Below are positions 14,485-34,909 of a stretch of 64,000 bases of DNA, one piece after another. Position 1 is the stretch's first letter; each line of letters starts with the position of its first letter. The DNA comes from Musa acuminata AAA Group (Eukaryota; Streptophyta; Magnoliopsida; Zingiberales; Musaceae). Both the position numbers and the translations under genes were made by a program. The DNA is taken from NCBI RefSeq assembly GCF_036884655.1, contig NC_088327.1:11817001-11881000 (forward strand), given 5' to 3'. The notes under the pieces are model-generated. The model was given only the letters and a program-made list of their open reading frames with translations. It had not been told where the DNA came from and did not search any database.

Positions 14485-16076
14485 AGTCTGCTTCTCCACA
14501 GACAGGAAAACTGCCAAACGTAGAAAAAGTCACGGAAACAGAAGAAAAGTAGGCATCATTTCACAATAATAAGGAGATCATATAAATACAAACCTCTCAA
14601 CAAATTACAAAGCATCAACCTCGTTATAAATAACATCAAGAAACAAGAAAAAGACCAACAACTGCCTCCTTTCTCTTTCTTTTCATCTCACTCTCCTTCA
14701 CCTTTCTCAACTTCTTTTTCCATCCTTTATTCCTTTTCTTGCAGATGTATAGAACAACCAAATCCACCGACAAGCCTGCAGCTTCCTCAGGTAATCCGTG
14801 TAGCTCATCCTCAACAAATTAGTTCATGTCATCCACATTTTGTAAGTGTATTTTTCTCATCTGTTCCTCTTTCTTAAGGTCAATCGGATTTGGCACTTGG
14901 AAACAGTGATCTAACACTAATGGTGCACAAATTCTCAGATGCACCAAACCAGCACCATTGTTTGGACTCTACCACAGGATGGAGTAACTCATCTAGGTAG
15001 CAAATCTCTCTCTCTCTCTCTCATGTTTTTTCATTAGAAGATGTAGCTTTTGGTTTAAAAGATGCCTTTAAGCTTCATTAGGGTTGGAACATTGACTCCA
15101 CTACCACTTCAGGACTACCATGGCAGCTTTTACTTTTATCTATATATCCATTTATGTTCTTTAAGATCTTATAAGGTGATCTAAAGCTAAAGTCCAGCAA
15201 AAAAGCATCCAATTCACTAGTAAGAAAAGTTGATCATAGGCCTTACTTTTGTCAATGCCAACCTTGTCATTGTTATTTGAGAATATCCAGCCCCATATGC
15301 ACAATCTAGAATGGTCAATCCTCTCACCAAGCTTCATTATGTTGCTAATGGGTGCTTGGATTTGGATTTGGGTTGACCATTTGGTTGTTCCAAAAGTATT
15401 TTTTTTTCCTTTAGTCTTAATCTTATGATATAATTTTGGTTCTTAGGCAGCATTTTGATTTATGTTACAGAGGAATAAGTTGATTAATCATTAGTTTATT
15501 GTGCTCTTTAGTTGAATTTGTTCTCATATATATTATGTTATTTCTCTCAGCATCAATATTAAATAATTCTCTATTTTTGCAAAAAAAAAAGAAAAAAAAG
15601 CCAAGGACTTTGGAAGGAAATCAATTCAGATGCGCTACAATCGACTTCTTTTTCGTCACAAATTGAGGTACCAAATAGCAACTTAATTTGTCCTCCGAGG
15701 ATTTCGTCATTGTATTTCGACTTTAAACAAGATGATCAATGTAGTTCAACTGATACAATTTTTTTTTTTTTTTGGTCTCTATCAAGAACAAAAAGTGTTG
15801 CATACATATTCAAACGTACATCTCGAGAAGAGATTGGTTAAATTTCACTCCTTTTGTATATTGATCCTAAATAAACCGAAATAATTTTCCGATCTAATAT
15901 CATGTTAATTCACCGATCGATCATTTTCATTCCATCTACAAAAGTTTAAGTCAGTCGATGACACTATTTTTTTGGCCTTTAAACAGGATCACTCTTGCAC
16001 ATCAGATGATGCAAATGGTTCTTATCAAGAACCAGTAATCCCTAGCTTGGAGTTCACCTTGGGAAGATCAAAATGA
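13338..16076 (+). CDS. KAN: KANADI-family GARP/MYB-like transcription factor
   Basis: Six exons join in frame to 300 residues: 13338-13842, 14000-14076, 14745-14790, 14879-14996, 15601-15667 and 15987-16076. The GARP DNA-binding domain begins near residue 143 with APRMRWTSSLHARFVHAIEL. It continues across exon 2 (ATPKSILELMAVKDLTLAHV, then KSHLQ) and exon 3 (MYRTTKSTDK). The C-terminus ends PSLEFTLGRSK, the conserved KANADI tail. KANADI proteins are nuclear repressors that set abaxial (lower-side) identity in leaves and other lateral organs and oppose HD-ZIP III factors. The exon 5 acceptor follows an A-rich tract with a poor pyrimidine run, so that junction is the least certain. Intron 2 repeats the exon-2 donor module (see 14062-14440). 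Confidence 0.92.
14062..14440 (+). repeat. Repeated splice-donor module in KANADI intron 2
   Basis: The last bases of exon 2 plus the first bases of intron 2 (AAGAGCCACTTGCAG then GTGTTTCCC...CTTAAA) occur four times, with junctions after 14076, 14184, 14298 and 14423, separated by CT/CTT microsatellites. The first three keep CAG|GT; the fourth is CAT|GT. Copies 2 and 3 lie 108 and 222 bases after the real donor, both multiples of three, and the frame between is open. Confidence 0.85.
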
Positions 16077-17027
16077 CATCTCAAAGAGCCTGGAGTTCTT
16101 GTCAAGATGATTCTTTCATAGTGATCAATTGTTTCTATCCATTATAGCTTCTCTCAGTTTTTGTTTAAACACCATTCTTCTTGTATTTATAAATGGCCAC
16201 CAACATAAAATATAAAGATCATGTAATTTAGCAATCACATAAGAAGATCATGTAATTTCAATATGTTTTCTTTAATTTCTTGGGAGTACTGTTCTTTTTA
16301 GTACTATTTCAAGCATGAAATATGGAAGTGTATCAAAATTATGTGTTTGTATAAGAATGCAGATGTTAAGCAGATGATTTCCATGATTAAATGCTTGATA
16401 ATTAATAATTGAATTTATAAATACAATTCCCTATTATTTATTCTTAATTCAATATTTTATCAAGAAATAATATACAATGAAAGTACTAATGTACTTTGAT
16501 AGGAAATGCAATTGACATTATATTAAAACAGTTCAAGTTGCTGATTGATCATTATTGTGGCATTGGTGAAATGAAAATTTCTAGAAAAATGAGAAATGTC
16601 ATCTTAGAACCTAATAGACATCAACTCATCAAAGTTTCCAAAGCTTGTATTGATTTATCCTAAATATCTTCCAATAATCTGCACTCTCACCAATCTCCCA
16701 TTCCCTCTTCCGTTAACGTAACTCTTTGCCATCTCTTTCCTAACCTGCTCTCCCGCTAAACTATGCCCACGCACCATACAGTAACAACGGCTCCCCTTAA
16801 CTAACTCTAGCCCGCGGCACATCAGACCAAAATTGCAGGTCCCCCATGGGCCACATGGTCTCTCTGATCACATGGCAGAGTGGTGACGCGGCGGCCATCC
16901 ACCCATCGACGTGGCATCGGGTCAACGGGTAAAAGTCAAACGTTTGGTTCTTGGGTCACTCTGTCCCGGCGCCACCGCTATCACCACCTCCCTCCTCGCG
17001 TAGCTGTTACATCGATCGATCGGAGAT
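16077..17027. other. KANADI 3' flank and short intergenic region
   Basis: The first part is probably the KANADI 3' UTR. From about 16680 the sequence turns GC-richer toward the next start codon. No other gene was seen. Confidence 0.45.
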
Positions 17028-17500
17028 ATGGCCGGTGCCGCGCGCGATACGGTGGCTCTGGCCCTCCTCCTCCTCCTCGCGACGGCGATGACGCCGTCTC
17101 TCCTCTCCTGCTCCCCCGAGTTGTCAGGTCATCGGGGACAGGGGAAGTTTGATCGACCGCTCATCATGACTCGGGCAATCCTCTCGTCTTCTCCGTTCTG
17201 CTTCCGTCTCTCCCATGTTCTCCACCAAAGAATTTCCTTTCCTCTAAAAACCTGGTTTTGATTTCATAGTACAAACAAAAAAGGTCTTTTTTGTTTTGCC
17301 TCGAATGAAATTTGGATAAAAGTTTGATTGCTCTGCGCACCAAATAAACTCTCCCCATAATGTTCGACTTTGCTTCCCGGGCAGAGGAAGATGACAGAGG
17401 GGATGGTATTCTTGAAGTAACGGCAATTGGAGTGCCATTGTTGAACAGGTTTGTTGAAAGAAAGAAGAATATATTAGGAAGGTTATCATGGGACCAATGA
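17028..17500 (+). CDS. Putative small secreted protein (71 aa, two exons)
   Basis: Exon 1 (17028-17127) encodes MAGAARDTVALALLLLLATA, a clear signal-peptide-like start, continuing to about residue 33. A GT donor at 17128 pairs with an acceptor after CGGGCAG at 17384. The phases match, so exon 2 (17385-17500) continues as EEDDRGDGILEVTAIGVPLL and ends in a basic tail RFVERKKNILGRLSWDQ before TGA. I do not recognise the family, and no CLE, PSK, RALF or cysteine pattern is visible. An in-frame alternative donor sits at AACAG|GTTTGT inside exon 2. It is convergent with the DUF760 gene, whose stop is 363 bases away; that gap (17501-17863) shows no other gene. Confidence 0.4.
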
Positions 17501-17863
17501 GCTGCCTATACATAAGCTTGAAATGAGCATCAAAGAGCAGACTCCCCATGATAAAGTTTGGCACTACTTGCAATGGAATCTATCAATGATACAAGGTGCT
17601 TTCAGTACACAACAAAATCTCATATTACAATTACAAGCAGAGATCACACAAAACACCATTGCACAGAAAAAGTCTTTGAAATCAAGAACAATTATAGGGA
17701 ACCTACTTTTGTACAATGTTTATGATCCTCAACTACAAGGATCTGAGTTTACACAGCCCTCGTTGCCATTGCTTTGATCTTCAACTTTGGCAACAACTGT
17801 AGAAGTTATTGTAGATACTAAACATCCTTGCATTATCGATCCTTCAAGTCTGATCACAGGTGA

Positions 17864-19320
17864 CTAGTTAGTCACAAAATGATACCTGGAATCAACATAG
17901 CTCTCGACATCCCATAGGAAGGAACCAAAGGTTACAGCCTCCAAAATAAGCCTCCTCAATCCCGCAAAACTTATCTTGATAAGTTCATCCTTTGACGAAT
18001 CAATGGCTCCCTCGGGTGTAATGACAATCTCAGGCCTCCCGAATAGCGCCTCGGTGTGCTTCTCAATGATGCTAAAAGCTTCCTTCGATCTGATCGTGGC
18101 ATGTCGTTGAAGAGTATCGGAATCAAAAGACATGACATAGGACCGCAGGCGGCAGGGCTTCATCCCACCCTGGCCAAAGCTTGGAGAAGACCATGATGAC
18201 ACCTCAGGGTGAGCTATCTCCGGTTGAGCAGATGGAACTGATTCATCGATCATCGCTTGCTTAATGGCACTCTCCTCTACATCTGATCCCCAAGGGAGAG
18301 TCTTCATGGACTTCTCAAGCTGGAACCTTTGGTCCACTCTCTTGAGGAAATAACCATACATCACAGAAGCAGCATACACCTGACCAACTCTAAGCTTGCT
18401 GATAGGCGCCACCGTGTTTGTGTCACTCGTCCGCTGCCCCAGTATAAGAGCCAGGTGGTTCTTGATCATCTCATAAGCCTCAGCAGAATGCAACCTTTCG
18501 AGTTTCTCATCCTCCGGTGGCCACTGATCGACCTTCCCGGAAGGGTCGGCCGATTGACATATAGCAGGAACCAAGGAAACATCAGCTTCGACAAACTTTT
18601 GGACGACCAGTGCATACAATATCTCCTCTAGAGCCCTTCTCCTCTCGTTAGCTTTCACCTCCGCAATCCTCCTAATAATTTCGATGTCATCTTTTGTTCA
18701 TCATTATTTTCTCACCATAAAAGTTGGAACTTTTATCTACACAAAACTCTAATATCATGCAACTATAACAAAACAAAAACTACCTTTTACCTGTACAGAA
18801 CTATGTCGGTGTCCGCAGGGGTAGGTTCCTCTTTGTTCTTCGCAGCCTCACGGTCAGTCTGAAGCTGCTCGAGCTGCTGATCGACGGCCGCAGGCAGGAG
18901 ATGAGGATGGCTGACGAGGATCTGAGACAGAAATTGCCCGATCGGCGACTCCAGCTGGAGAGGAGCGATCGGGTCCGAGGAGGGGGAGGACGACGATGCC
19001 CTAACAATAGTACTCCTCCGAGCACCAATTCGTCGTTGTCCTTGCTTTGACAGAGATATCGGACAATAGCCCTGCCACAGATTCATCGAGAAAGTATATC
19101 AAAACATCACGATCCCAAACAAATTGATCAAGATGCAAACTTTTTGGGAAAATATAGCCGAACTTACATCAAAAACCTTGAGCCCCCGGGTGGAGAGATG
19201 AGGCTTGGGATCAAAGAAGAGAAAACTGAACCGGTGGGCGGCTAAGACGCACGATCTCGGGCCAAATCCGGGAACTTTGCAGAGGAATCGAGAAGACTGA
19301 AGGCTCGTAGCGGCTTCCAT
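17864..19320 (-). CDS. DUF760 protein, UV-B-induced At3g17800-like, plastid-targeted
   Basis: Three minus-strand exons join in frame: 19168-19320, 18791-19071 and 17864-18668, for 412 residues. Roughly the first 80 residues are Ser/Arg-rich and poor in acidic residues, as expected for a chloroplast transit peptide. The mature part has the family segments ESPIGQFLSQILVSHPHLLP, EILYALVVQKFVEADVSLVP and, later, RVGQVYAASVMYGYFLKRVD. The C-terminus repeats the theme with FAGLRRLILEAVTFGSFLWD, matching the two-copy DUF760 layout. In Arabidopsis the relative is named a UV-B-induced chloroplast protein; its biochemical role is unknown. Junctions are GT-AG and no lesions are seen. Confidence 0.88.
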
Positions 19321-21515
19321 CGATCAAAACTGACGAGGAACCGTCTCTAATCACCTGCAACACCGAGAAACCCCTCGATCAGTCTCAACAACAAGAAGTT
19401 CAACGCAAGAAGCACCGGGGAACCGATTCTACTACCAGACGAACAGATTGGAAAGATCGAATCGAGACGGAAGAGGGGGAATTGGGAATTAGGTCGTGGA
19501 AATGGGGGGTGGGGAAGAGCCGTAACCGTTCAGCGCGAGCTGGCATCCGGTGGGAGGAGATGGATCGCCATTTTATTACGGCAGCTGAAGAGCAATTGGA
19601 GCAATTGGCCCGAGAGTTGAAATAATTAACGATCATGCCATCATCTTCAAAATATTGCCTAAATCTTTTTCTCTTTATTTATATCAGCAAAAAGATATGA
19701 ATTATATTTGATTACCTCTAAATTGATGTTTGCCATGTTGTCAAATAAAAAAAATTGAGGTAAAATTACAAGTCAACAAATATTCAATAAGCTCTCTGAG
19801 ATTTGGCATCTGATTGCTGGCTTACATCTAATGTGAATATTGTATTAATTTGATGCCATTGATGTAAATATATGTGAAGCCGAGGCTATACGTGAGTTGT
19901 GAGTCGGGTGATGTAAAGATATTTCTCGCACGTTTTAGGATCGTTCGATTGGGAAGGGCTCGAGTGGCGCGTCTAGAGAGATCCACCATGAACTTAGAGA
20001 GACAAACTTGGCATTCTCAAGTCTTCACGTTCTTGCAACTCTTCACAGCCACAATATGAGAAGAAGAGACCAAAATCTATTTGGGAGCGAACTCGTGGAG
20101 GGGAAGGAGTCGCCAACAACAGACGACGTGGGTTTTGCTTCGTGTCATGCGCAAAGACCGCACTAAATCCGACCCGCTTGGGGTTTGCGGATGCGATATG
20201 GTGCCCGTCGGGCCCAACCATATATAACCCGCTTAGGATTACGTCTTTTGGGTTTACGGGTTCGGATCGGGTTGTAGGATGATCCTGTGTCTAGTGACAG
20301 CCGACGTCAGCACACGCAAGCGGCCTCAACATGATGTAATTGTAGACCCCGGGTCGTCGTCCCATGAAAAGTTTTATCGGGTGATGTCACATCGACCGCG
20401 CGGGTCCCACTCATCGGGTCCGTCAGAGGCAACGTCACCGGTGACGAGCTTCTTAGGCGAGTAAGTACGCACTCCAGGACTGGCGTGCCAATCAATCAAT
20501 CAGGCAATCTTCCACGCGGCAAGCATCCGAACGCGGAAGCCACTTGTGATCCGGTGGGATCTCTCGTATGCATGATGAGACAGGCATCAGATTGCTTCGG
20601 TCGGAGACAAACCGTGGGACCCATCGCCGATGACGAGGGGGTAGTAACCTTCGCTGCCTTATTGGAACGGCCACACACCACGTCACCCCTGCTGAGCTTC
20701 TTGGGCGAGTAGCGTCGCTATCAGAAGCTTACTATTCCGCAGAATGTTCGCACTTCGTGCCCATCACTTCGACGAGCGCGAAAGGGAATCAACCATCCAC
20801 GTGTCATTAATATGAACGGAGAAGGTATCGGGAGACAGGCAACAGATTCCCGAGGACGCCTCAATCGATTGACCTGAGCCAGTGGGGCACGTCTACAATC
20901 ATGAGGATAGTCCGCGGTTCGCTGTCGTCCCGGAAACAGTCGATCCTCACCCTTCCCCAACAAAAACCGACGCTCCTTCCGATCTGACGTCCGTCTGCCA
21001 CAACGTACAAGCATAATTGGACGGCTCAGATTTTGTCTCCACGGACTCCGTCGGCCCCTTCTCTTTTCACCGTGACCGCATGCGATTGTGGGGCCCCGCC
21101 GAATCCCACTGCTGGACCCCACGCCGCCATCGCTCCGCCAAGTTCTGAAAGCAACGGTGATGTGGCTCACGCGCTCCCATGCGCAGCGCTTACTGAACTT
21201 CGTTACCTAATATACCCCTAATAGGAGAAGTCATTTACGAGAACTTATGACCCCAATCATTACTAGCTTGACGACTTTTATGGTCATTTGAGAATTGCAC
21301 GTACGCTTGGAGGTGAAGCATCGACGCCGGCTGTCGTTAAAAGCCGAGGATTCCGTCGACTCCCCGACGCCGTTAAAATCCACCCGTTACCGCTGCGACT
21401 CTCACCGTCTCCGCTGTGCGTGCGCGCTCCTCTCCCGGCCTCCTTTGAGCTCCAGTTATGGATCCCGGAAACCCTAACCCTACGCATCGGAGCCCCCGAT
21501 AGAGGCGGAATAGAG
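19321..21515. other. Intergenic region between DUF760 gene and XLG
   Basis: The left few hundred bases are the DUF760 5' flank. From about 20280 to 21250 the sequence is GC-richer and contains two loosely similar blocks ending GAGCTTCTT(A/G)GGCGAGTA at about 20443-20464 and 20694-20712, possibly an old repeat. No gene was recognised. The last 200 bases are probably XLG 5' UTR. Confidence 0.4.
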
Positions 21516-29619
<8,104 letters not shown>

Positions 29620-31349
29620 GAGTAATTCTGTCCGGGGATCTAGCTAGTCTTGCTTTGATGTATGTGCTATTCTTTGGGTCGTTTGTTGTGATTCTGCTTC
29701 TGCAAATAAGTTCAATGTTTTGACTACTGAAATTGAACTGAGCATCTTCTGAAGTTGACTGGTGATGGAGCTTATTGTAGAAGGTTATCCAATTAATATT
29801 GCTGTTTGGAAGAAAAAACATATTCTTAGGTGGGCTTGTGAGCAGACAAAGATTGCTCCTGCTGTTGCTCTGTAGCAGAATATTGCCTCTGGATCATACA
29901 ACTCACAGTCTATGAACTCAAACCTAATCATTCAGCATCACCCAATGCTCTAGTGGAAGAAGCTCAGTGACATGATTGTTCTCAGGAGTTCTTAAATACT
30001 GCAAAGTGGCTGGTCCTCTGTAAATCTACATTTGCTGCAACTTGTTCTGATCATGAATTTATTTGTGGACTTCATTGAAGAAAAGAATGCTTTCGAGAGT
30101 CGATAATTTGTTGTTTTTTATTTTTGTTATTTTGTTTCTTCGACTGCAATTCACAACCAAAGAGTTGTGTGCATATGACCTCTTGACCATACACTTGTCT
30201 ACACTTGTTATAGTTCTGTGATAGTATGCTATTGCGAATGAAATGGAACAAAGGCATTCACAGAGGCTCTTCCTTCTCTTTGCAGGTTGTCAATGGAGAC
30301 AAAAGGAGATGATGCTAAGCGGGTTTCTCATCTGCTGTGGGTTGGGAAGGCTCCGGAGATACGAGGTACGCGTACAGCATATCACCTAGTTGGATAAAAT
30401 GGCCTAGAGAACTTGCTTGCTTACGGAATCATTCGGTAGCTACTTGTTTATTCGGTCTCGCAGTGACCGGACTCCGCGTGATGTTGAAGGTCCCAGAACC
30501 ACGGTACGCTTACAGCCTAACACCGCTTCGTCGGATAGAGAAATTTTGGCTTCCAAAAATATGTAACACGCAAAAGCTTATTCTCAGAGTGGTGACAAGA
30601 CTCCAGATGGCGGTGAGGAGACCCCAGTTGGCGTTGAAGGAATACTCGATCACCGGGTGTGTTTACGAACTGCAGTATGTGCTCCGTGTTACGACTTGGT
30701 TGCGGGTTAAGTCACGATTCGAGTGTGATGCACGTGAACCTCCACGTCCTCTAATCGAGATGTAAGTCGCATCTAATGATGGATCGATGAGTGATATGCC
30801 ACCCGATATGAATCAAACCCGCAACCGCACCCACGAAAGCTTTTGTTCTTTGTGTTGAAGCTCTTTCTGGATTCCTTTCTGGGTTACTGTTTTAGGTGAT
30901 AGAAATGAGAAGGGAAGCCCGGGTACGAAATATGTCTTGGCCATATCAGGGTTCAGGATTCACCAGCGAGCCAACAAAAAAAGGCCAAAACACCAAGTGG
31001 CGTATTCCGCAGCGGCCAAATCGACAACCTTAGAGCCCCCGAGGAAATGACGTGGCAAGAGGTTTCGGTCCTATAAGTTGGAGAAAGCCTGGATCCTGTC
31101 TTGGGGGTTTCAGAAGACGGGAGGAAGCGTCCTCCCTCCACTCCATGTGCTTTTCTTCTTTCTTTGCGTCTCTCTCTCTCTACTCTTCTCTCTTCCATGT
31201 GCTCCTCGTCACCTTCTTCTTCTTCTTCTTTGCGTTTCTCTCTCCTCTTCTCTCTTCCATGTGCTCCTTGTCACCTTCTTCTTCTTCTTCTTCTTCATCC
31301 TCCTCCTCCTGCACACATTAGTTTCACCTGCTCGCTCGCTGTACAAGCC
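29620..31349. other. XLG 3' flank and TMK promoter region
   Basis: The first 300-600 bases are likely XLG 3' UTR. At about 30355-30590 two similar blocks (GGTACGCGTACAGC and GGTACGCTTACAGC) hint at a small old duplication. CCTATAAGT near 31070 is a possible TATA box for the receptor kinase, followed by a CT/CTT-rich leader at 31150-31320. No further gene was recognised. Confidence 0.4.
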
Positions 31350-34300
31350 ATGGTCTGCTGCTTCCTTCGCCACCTACTGCTGATGACGCTACTTCTCGCC
31401 GTCGCCGGGTCCGACACGGACCCGGGAGACTTAGCCGCCATGCAGGTCATCGCCGCCGGCCTGGGAGCTAACCGCTCCCCCTCTCTAGCCTGGTCCCCCT
31501 CCGCCGAACCCTGTTCCGCCTGGGCCGGCGTCTCCTGCACCGGCGGCCGCGTCACGGCCATCCGGGCCGGCAACTGCAGCCTCTCCGGCTCCCTTCCCTC
31601 CGCCGTTCGCAGTCTCACCGCTCTCACCCGCCTCGAACTCCAGCAGAACAGCCTCTCGGGACCCCTCCCCTCCCTTGCCGGCCTCGCCGCCCTCCAGGTC
31701 CTCCTCCTCCACGGCAACCGCTTCTCCTCCCTCCCGGCGGACTTCTTCACCGGCCTCACCTCACTCCAGTCCGCATTCATTGACAACAACCCCCTCGCCC
31801 CCTGGTCCCTTCCGGACTCCCTCCGCGACGCCGCCGCCCTCGTCAACTTCTCCGCCAACTCCGCACGCGTCTCCGGCCCCCTCCCCGCCTTCCTCGGCAC
31901 CGCCTTTCCCGCCCTCGACCACCTCGGCCTCGCCTTCAACCTCCTCTCGGGCCCAGTCCCCGCCGCCTTTGCCGGTGCCCCGCTCCGCTCCCTCTGGCTC
32001 AACAACCAGCAGGGCGCCGCCCGCTTGTCCGGCGGCATCTCCTTCGTCGAGAACATGACCGCCCTTGAGGAGCTCTGGCTCCACTCCAACGACTTCTCCG
32101 GCCCGCTGCCGGACTTCTCCCAGCTCACCCGCCTGCGCGACCTCCAGCTCAGGGACAACCGCCTCACCGGCGTCGTCCCCAGGTCCTTGACCCAGCTCCC
32201 GTCGCTGAGCAACGTTACCCTCACCAATAATCTGCTGCAGGGGCCCGTGCCCGTCTTCCCGAGCTCGGTGAAGGAAGTCAACGTAGACCCCAAAGGCGAG
32301 CGCTTTTGCCTTCCGAATCCCGGCGACTGCGATCCCCGCGTGACAGTCTTGCTATCTGTTGTGAAAGACTTCGGCTATCCTGCTAGGTTTGCCGAGAATT
32401 GGGTGGGTAATGAGCCCTGCGGGTGGTTGGGGATCAGCTGTGACGACGGTGGCAACATCACGGTGATCAACCTTCAGAAGATGGGTCTGAATGGGACGAT
32501 ATCGCCGGACTTTGGATCGATTGCATCACTGCAGCGGCTGCTGCTGTCGAACAACAACCTCACCGGGACAATTCCAGCTTCACTCGCAAGCTTACCATCT
32601 CTCAGGCAATTGGATGTGTCGAACAACAACTTATGGGGGCAAATTCCGAGCTTTAGCAAGAATGTATTGGTGAACACTGCAGGGAATCAGAACATTGGGA
32701 AGGATTTGACCGGTTATAGCAATTCAAATCCAAATGTGTTATCTGATGCAAGTAGCAGCCACAATGGCCATCCTTCCTCTGTTCCTGTGGGCGTTATTGT
32801 AGTTTCAGTGATTGCTGTGGTGGTCGGAATTAGCCTTGCTGTGGTGTTGGGTTTCTGCTACTACAAGAGAAAGCTGCAACAGCGCAGCAGAGTTCAGAGT
32901 CCAAACACGACCGTGATACTCCCACGGCATTCGCGATCCGACCCAGACACGATTAAGATCACGGTCGCAGGATCGAGCGTTGATGATGGCACGACTTTGG
33001 GCAATGTCCATGTTGTGGAGACTGGGAACATGGTGATCTCGATTCAAGTCCTTAGGAATGTGACCAACAATTTCAGCGAGGAGAACATATTAGGTCGTGG
33101 TGGATTCGGAACAGTGTACAAGGGTGAGCTGCATGATGGCACCAAGATTGCGGTCAAGAGGATGGAGGCAGGTGTGATGGGGACAAAGGGCCTAAATGAG
33201 TTCAAATCAGAAATCTCAGTTCTCACAAAGGTCAGGCATCGGAATTTGGTGTCTCTGCTTGGGTACTGCTTGGATGCAAACAAGAGGCTTTTGGTCTATG
33301 AATACATGCCTCAAGGGACGCTAAGTCGCCATCTTTTCGAATGGAAGGATTCGGGGTTGAAGCCATTGGAATGGAAGAAGAGACTAAGCATCGCATTGGA
33401 TGTGGCAAGGGGGGTGGAGTATTTACACAGTTTGGCGCAACAGAGCTTTATCCACAGGGATCTGAAGCCTTCTAACATTCTTCTTGGGGATGATATGAAG
33501 GCTAAGGTTGCGGACTTTGGACTTGTTCGACTTGCGCCAGATGAGAAAGGCTGCTCTGTCCAGACGAGGGTCGCGGGAACATTCGGTTATCTTGCGCCGG
33601 AGTATGCAGGTAATCCTTACTTCTAGAGTTACATGGAGGAGCATGACGAAGAATTTGCACCTATCTTTAATGAACTCCTATAAGTTTTATGCTACTCATT
33701 ATGTTTTTGAATCTGAAAAAAATGAGAAGAATGTTGGTATAATCCATGTTTGCTATTTGGACAATTATTTCTATACATTATGTATAAAACATTACTCAAA
33801 CGAAGAGCATCACCCTGAATCTGAAGGTTGCGGTGTGGTCGACTTAAGAGCATTAGTCTCTCATCATGTTCTTCTATTAGATGAACAAACTAGTTTAGAA
33901 AATTTGAGAGAGCACTTGTATTTCGTATGTGTCGTCAACAATCAGATTATGGTGCTGTAGGTATTATTGATGGTTATTTTGCCCACAGAGCTAAGCCGAT
34001 GAAATAGAAAAAGTTCTAATAGTACATGCATTCTGCGTGTTGTTTCATGCATCGATAGAGCTTCTCTTAGTTTTTGGCCACATCAAACTAATATTTTCTT
34101 TTGTTACAACACATTAAGTGCATCATCTATTACATGTTTCTCAATCATGGACAAGAAAAAAGTATTTGCATGGACAAAAGAATTGACAAACCTTCATTTT
34201 ACTTTATGTCTTGGCCTTTTAGAGTCTTCACCTTGTGGTCAGGTTCGGTCATTCATGTGTAAAGATTCATCAAATTAACTGCGATTAGCATCTCATACAG

Positions 34301-34909
34301 GTCTAAGTTACCATGGTTTTCCTATTCTTGTGTCGGTCGAAAACATGAAATGTTACTGATCCTTCTAACTCATTTGCAGTTACTGGGCGTGTGACCACAA
34401 AGGTTGATGTGTTTAGCTTTGGAGTGATACTGATGGAGCTGATCACTGGTAGAAAGGCGCTGGATGAGAGCCAACCCGAGGAGAATGTGCACTTGGTGAC
34501 GTGGTTTTGGAGGATGCTGCTTAACAAGGATGCATTTCACAAGGCCATCGATCCCACCATCGACCTCGATGACGATACCTCAGCTAGCATCAGCACTGTT
34601 GCGGAGCTCGCTGGCCACTGCTGTGCTCGAGAGCCTCACCAAAGGCCGGACATGAGTCACACAGTCAATGTTCTCTCGTCACTCGCAGAGCTCTGGAAGC
34701 CTTCAGATCCAGACTCAGAGGAAAGCTACGGCATCGACCTCGACATGACACTCCCGCAAGCACTAGAGAAATGGCAGGCATTGGAGGACCGCAGCCATGT
34801 GGATGGAGCCACGACCTCATTCCTCGCTAGCTTGGACAACACCCGCACCAGCATTCCGACAGGGCCACTAGGCTTTGCGGATGCTTTCACTTCGGCTGAT
34901 GGAAGATGA
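31350..34909 (+). CDS. TMK: TMK-type leucine-rich repeat receptor kinase
   Basis: Two exons (31350-33609 and 34380-34909) join in phase to 929 residues. A signal peptide ([20 protein letters not shown]) is followed by a first LRR block and a non-LRR island with [18 protein letters not shown]. Three further LRRs follow, then a membrane helix at about 478-503 ([20 protein letters not shown]). This split ectodomain is diagnostic of TMK/BARK kinases, which act with auxin and brassinosteroid signalling at the plasma membrane. The kinase has [11 protein letters not shown] (about 580), VKRM Lys (about 601), HRDLKPSN (about 702), DFG (about 721) and APEYA across the intron, so it looks catalytically complete. 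The start at 31350 precedes a proper signal peptide; an upstream in-frame extension to 31101 is translated leader. Confidence 0.95.

Noticed and set aside
21288..21515. Upstream in-frame start for XLG
   Set aside because: The extra 76 residues look like translated 5' UTR; the ATG at 21516 begins the XLG-like N-terminus.
30337..30765. 142-residue open frame between XLG and TMK
   Set aside because: No family resemblance; the stretch contains an internal near-duplicate and looks like repeat-derived intergenic DNA.
31101..31349. N-terminal extension of the TMK frame
   Set aside because: It is Ser/Leu-rich translation of a CT-rich leader and would bury the signal peptide that starts at 31350.
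31295..32293. 332-residue minus-strand open frame opposite TMK
   Set aside because: Shadow frame caused by the very GC-rich third positions of the TMK coding strand.
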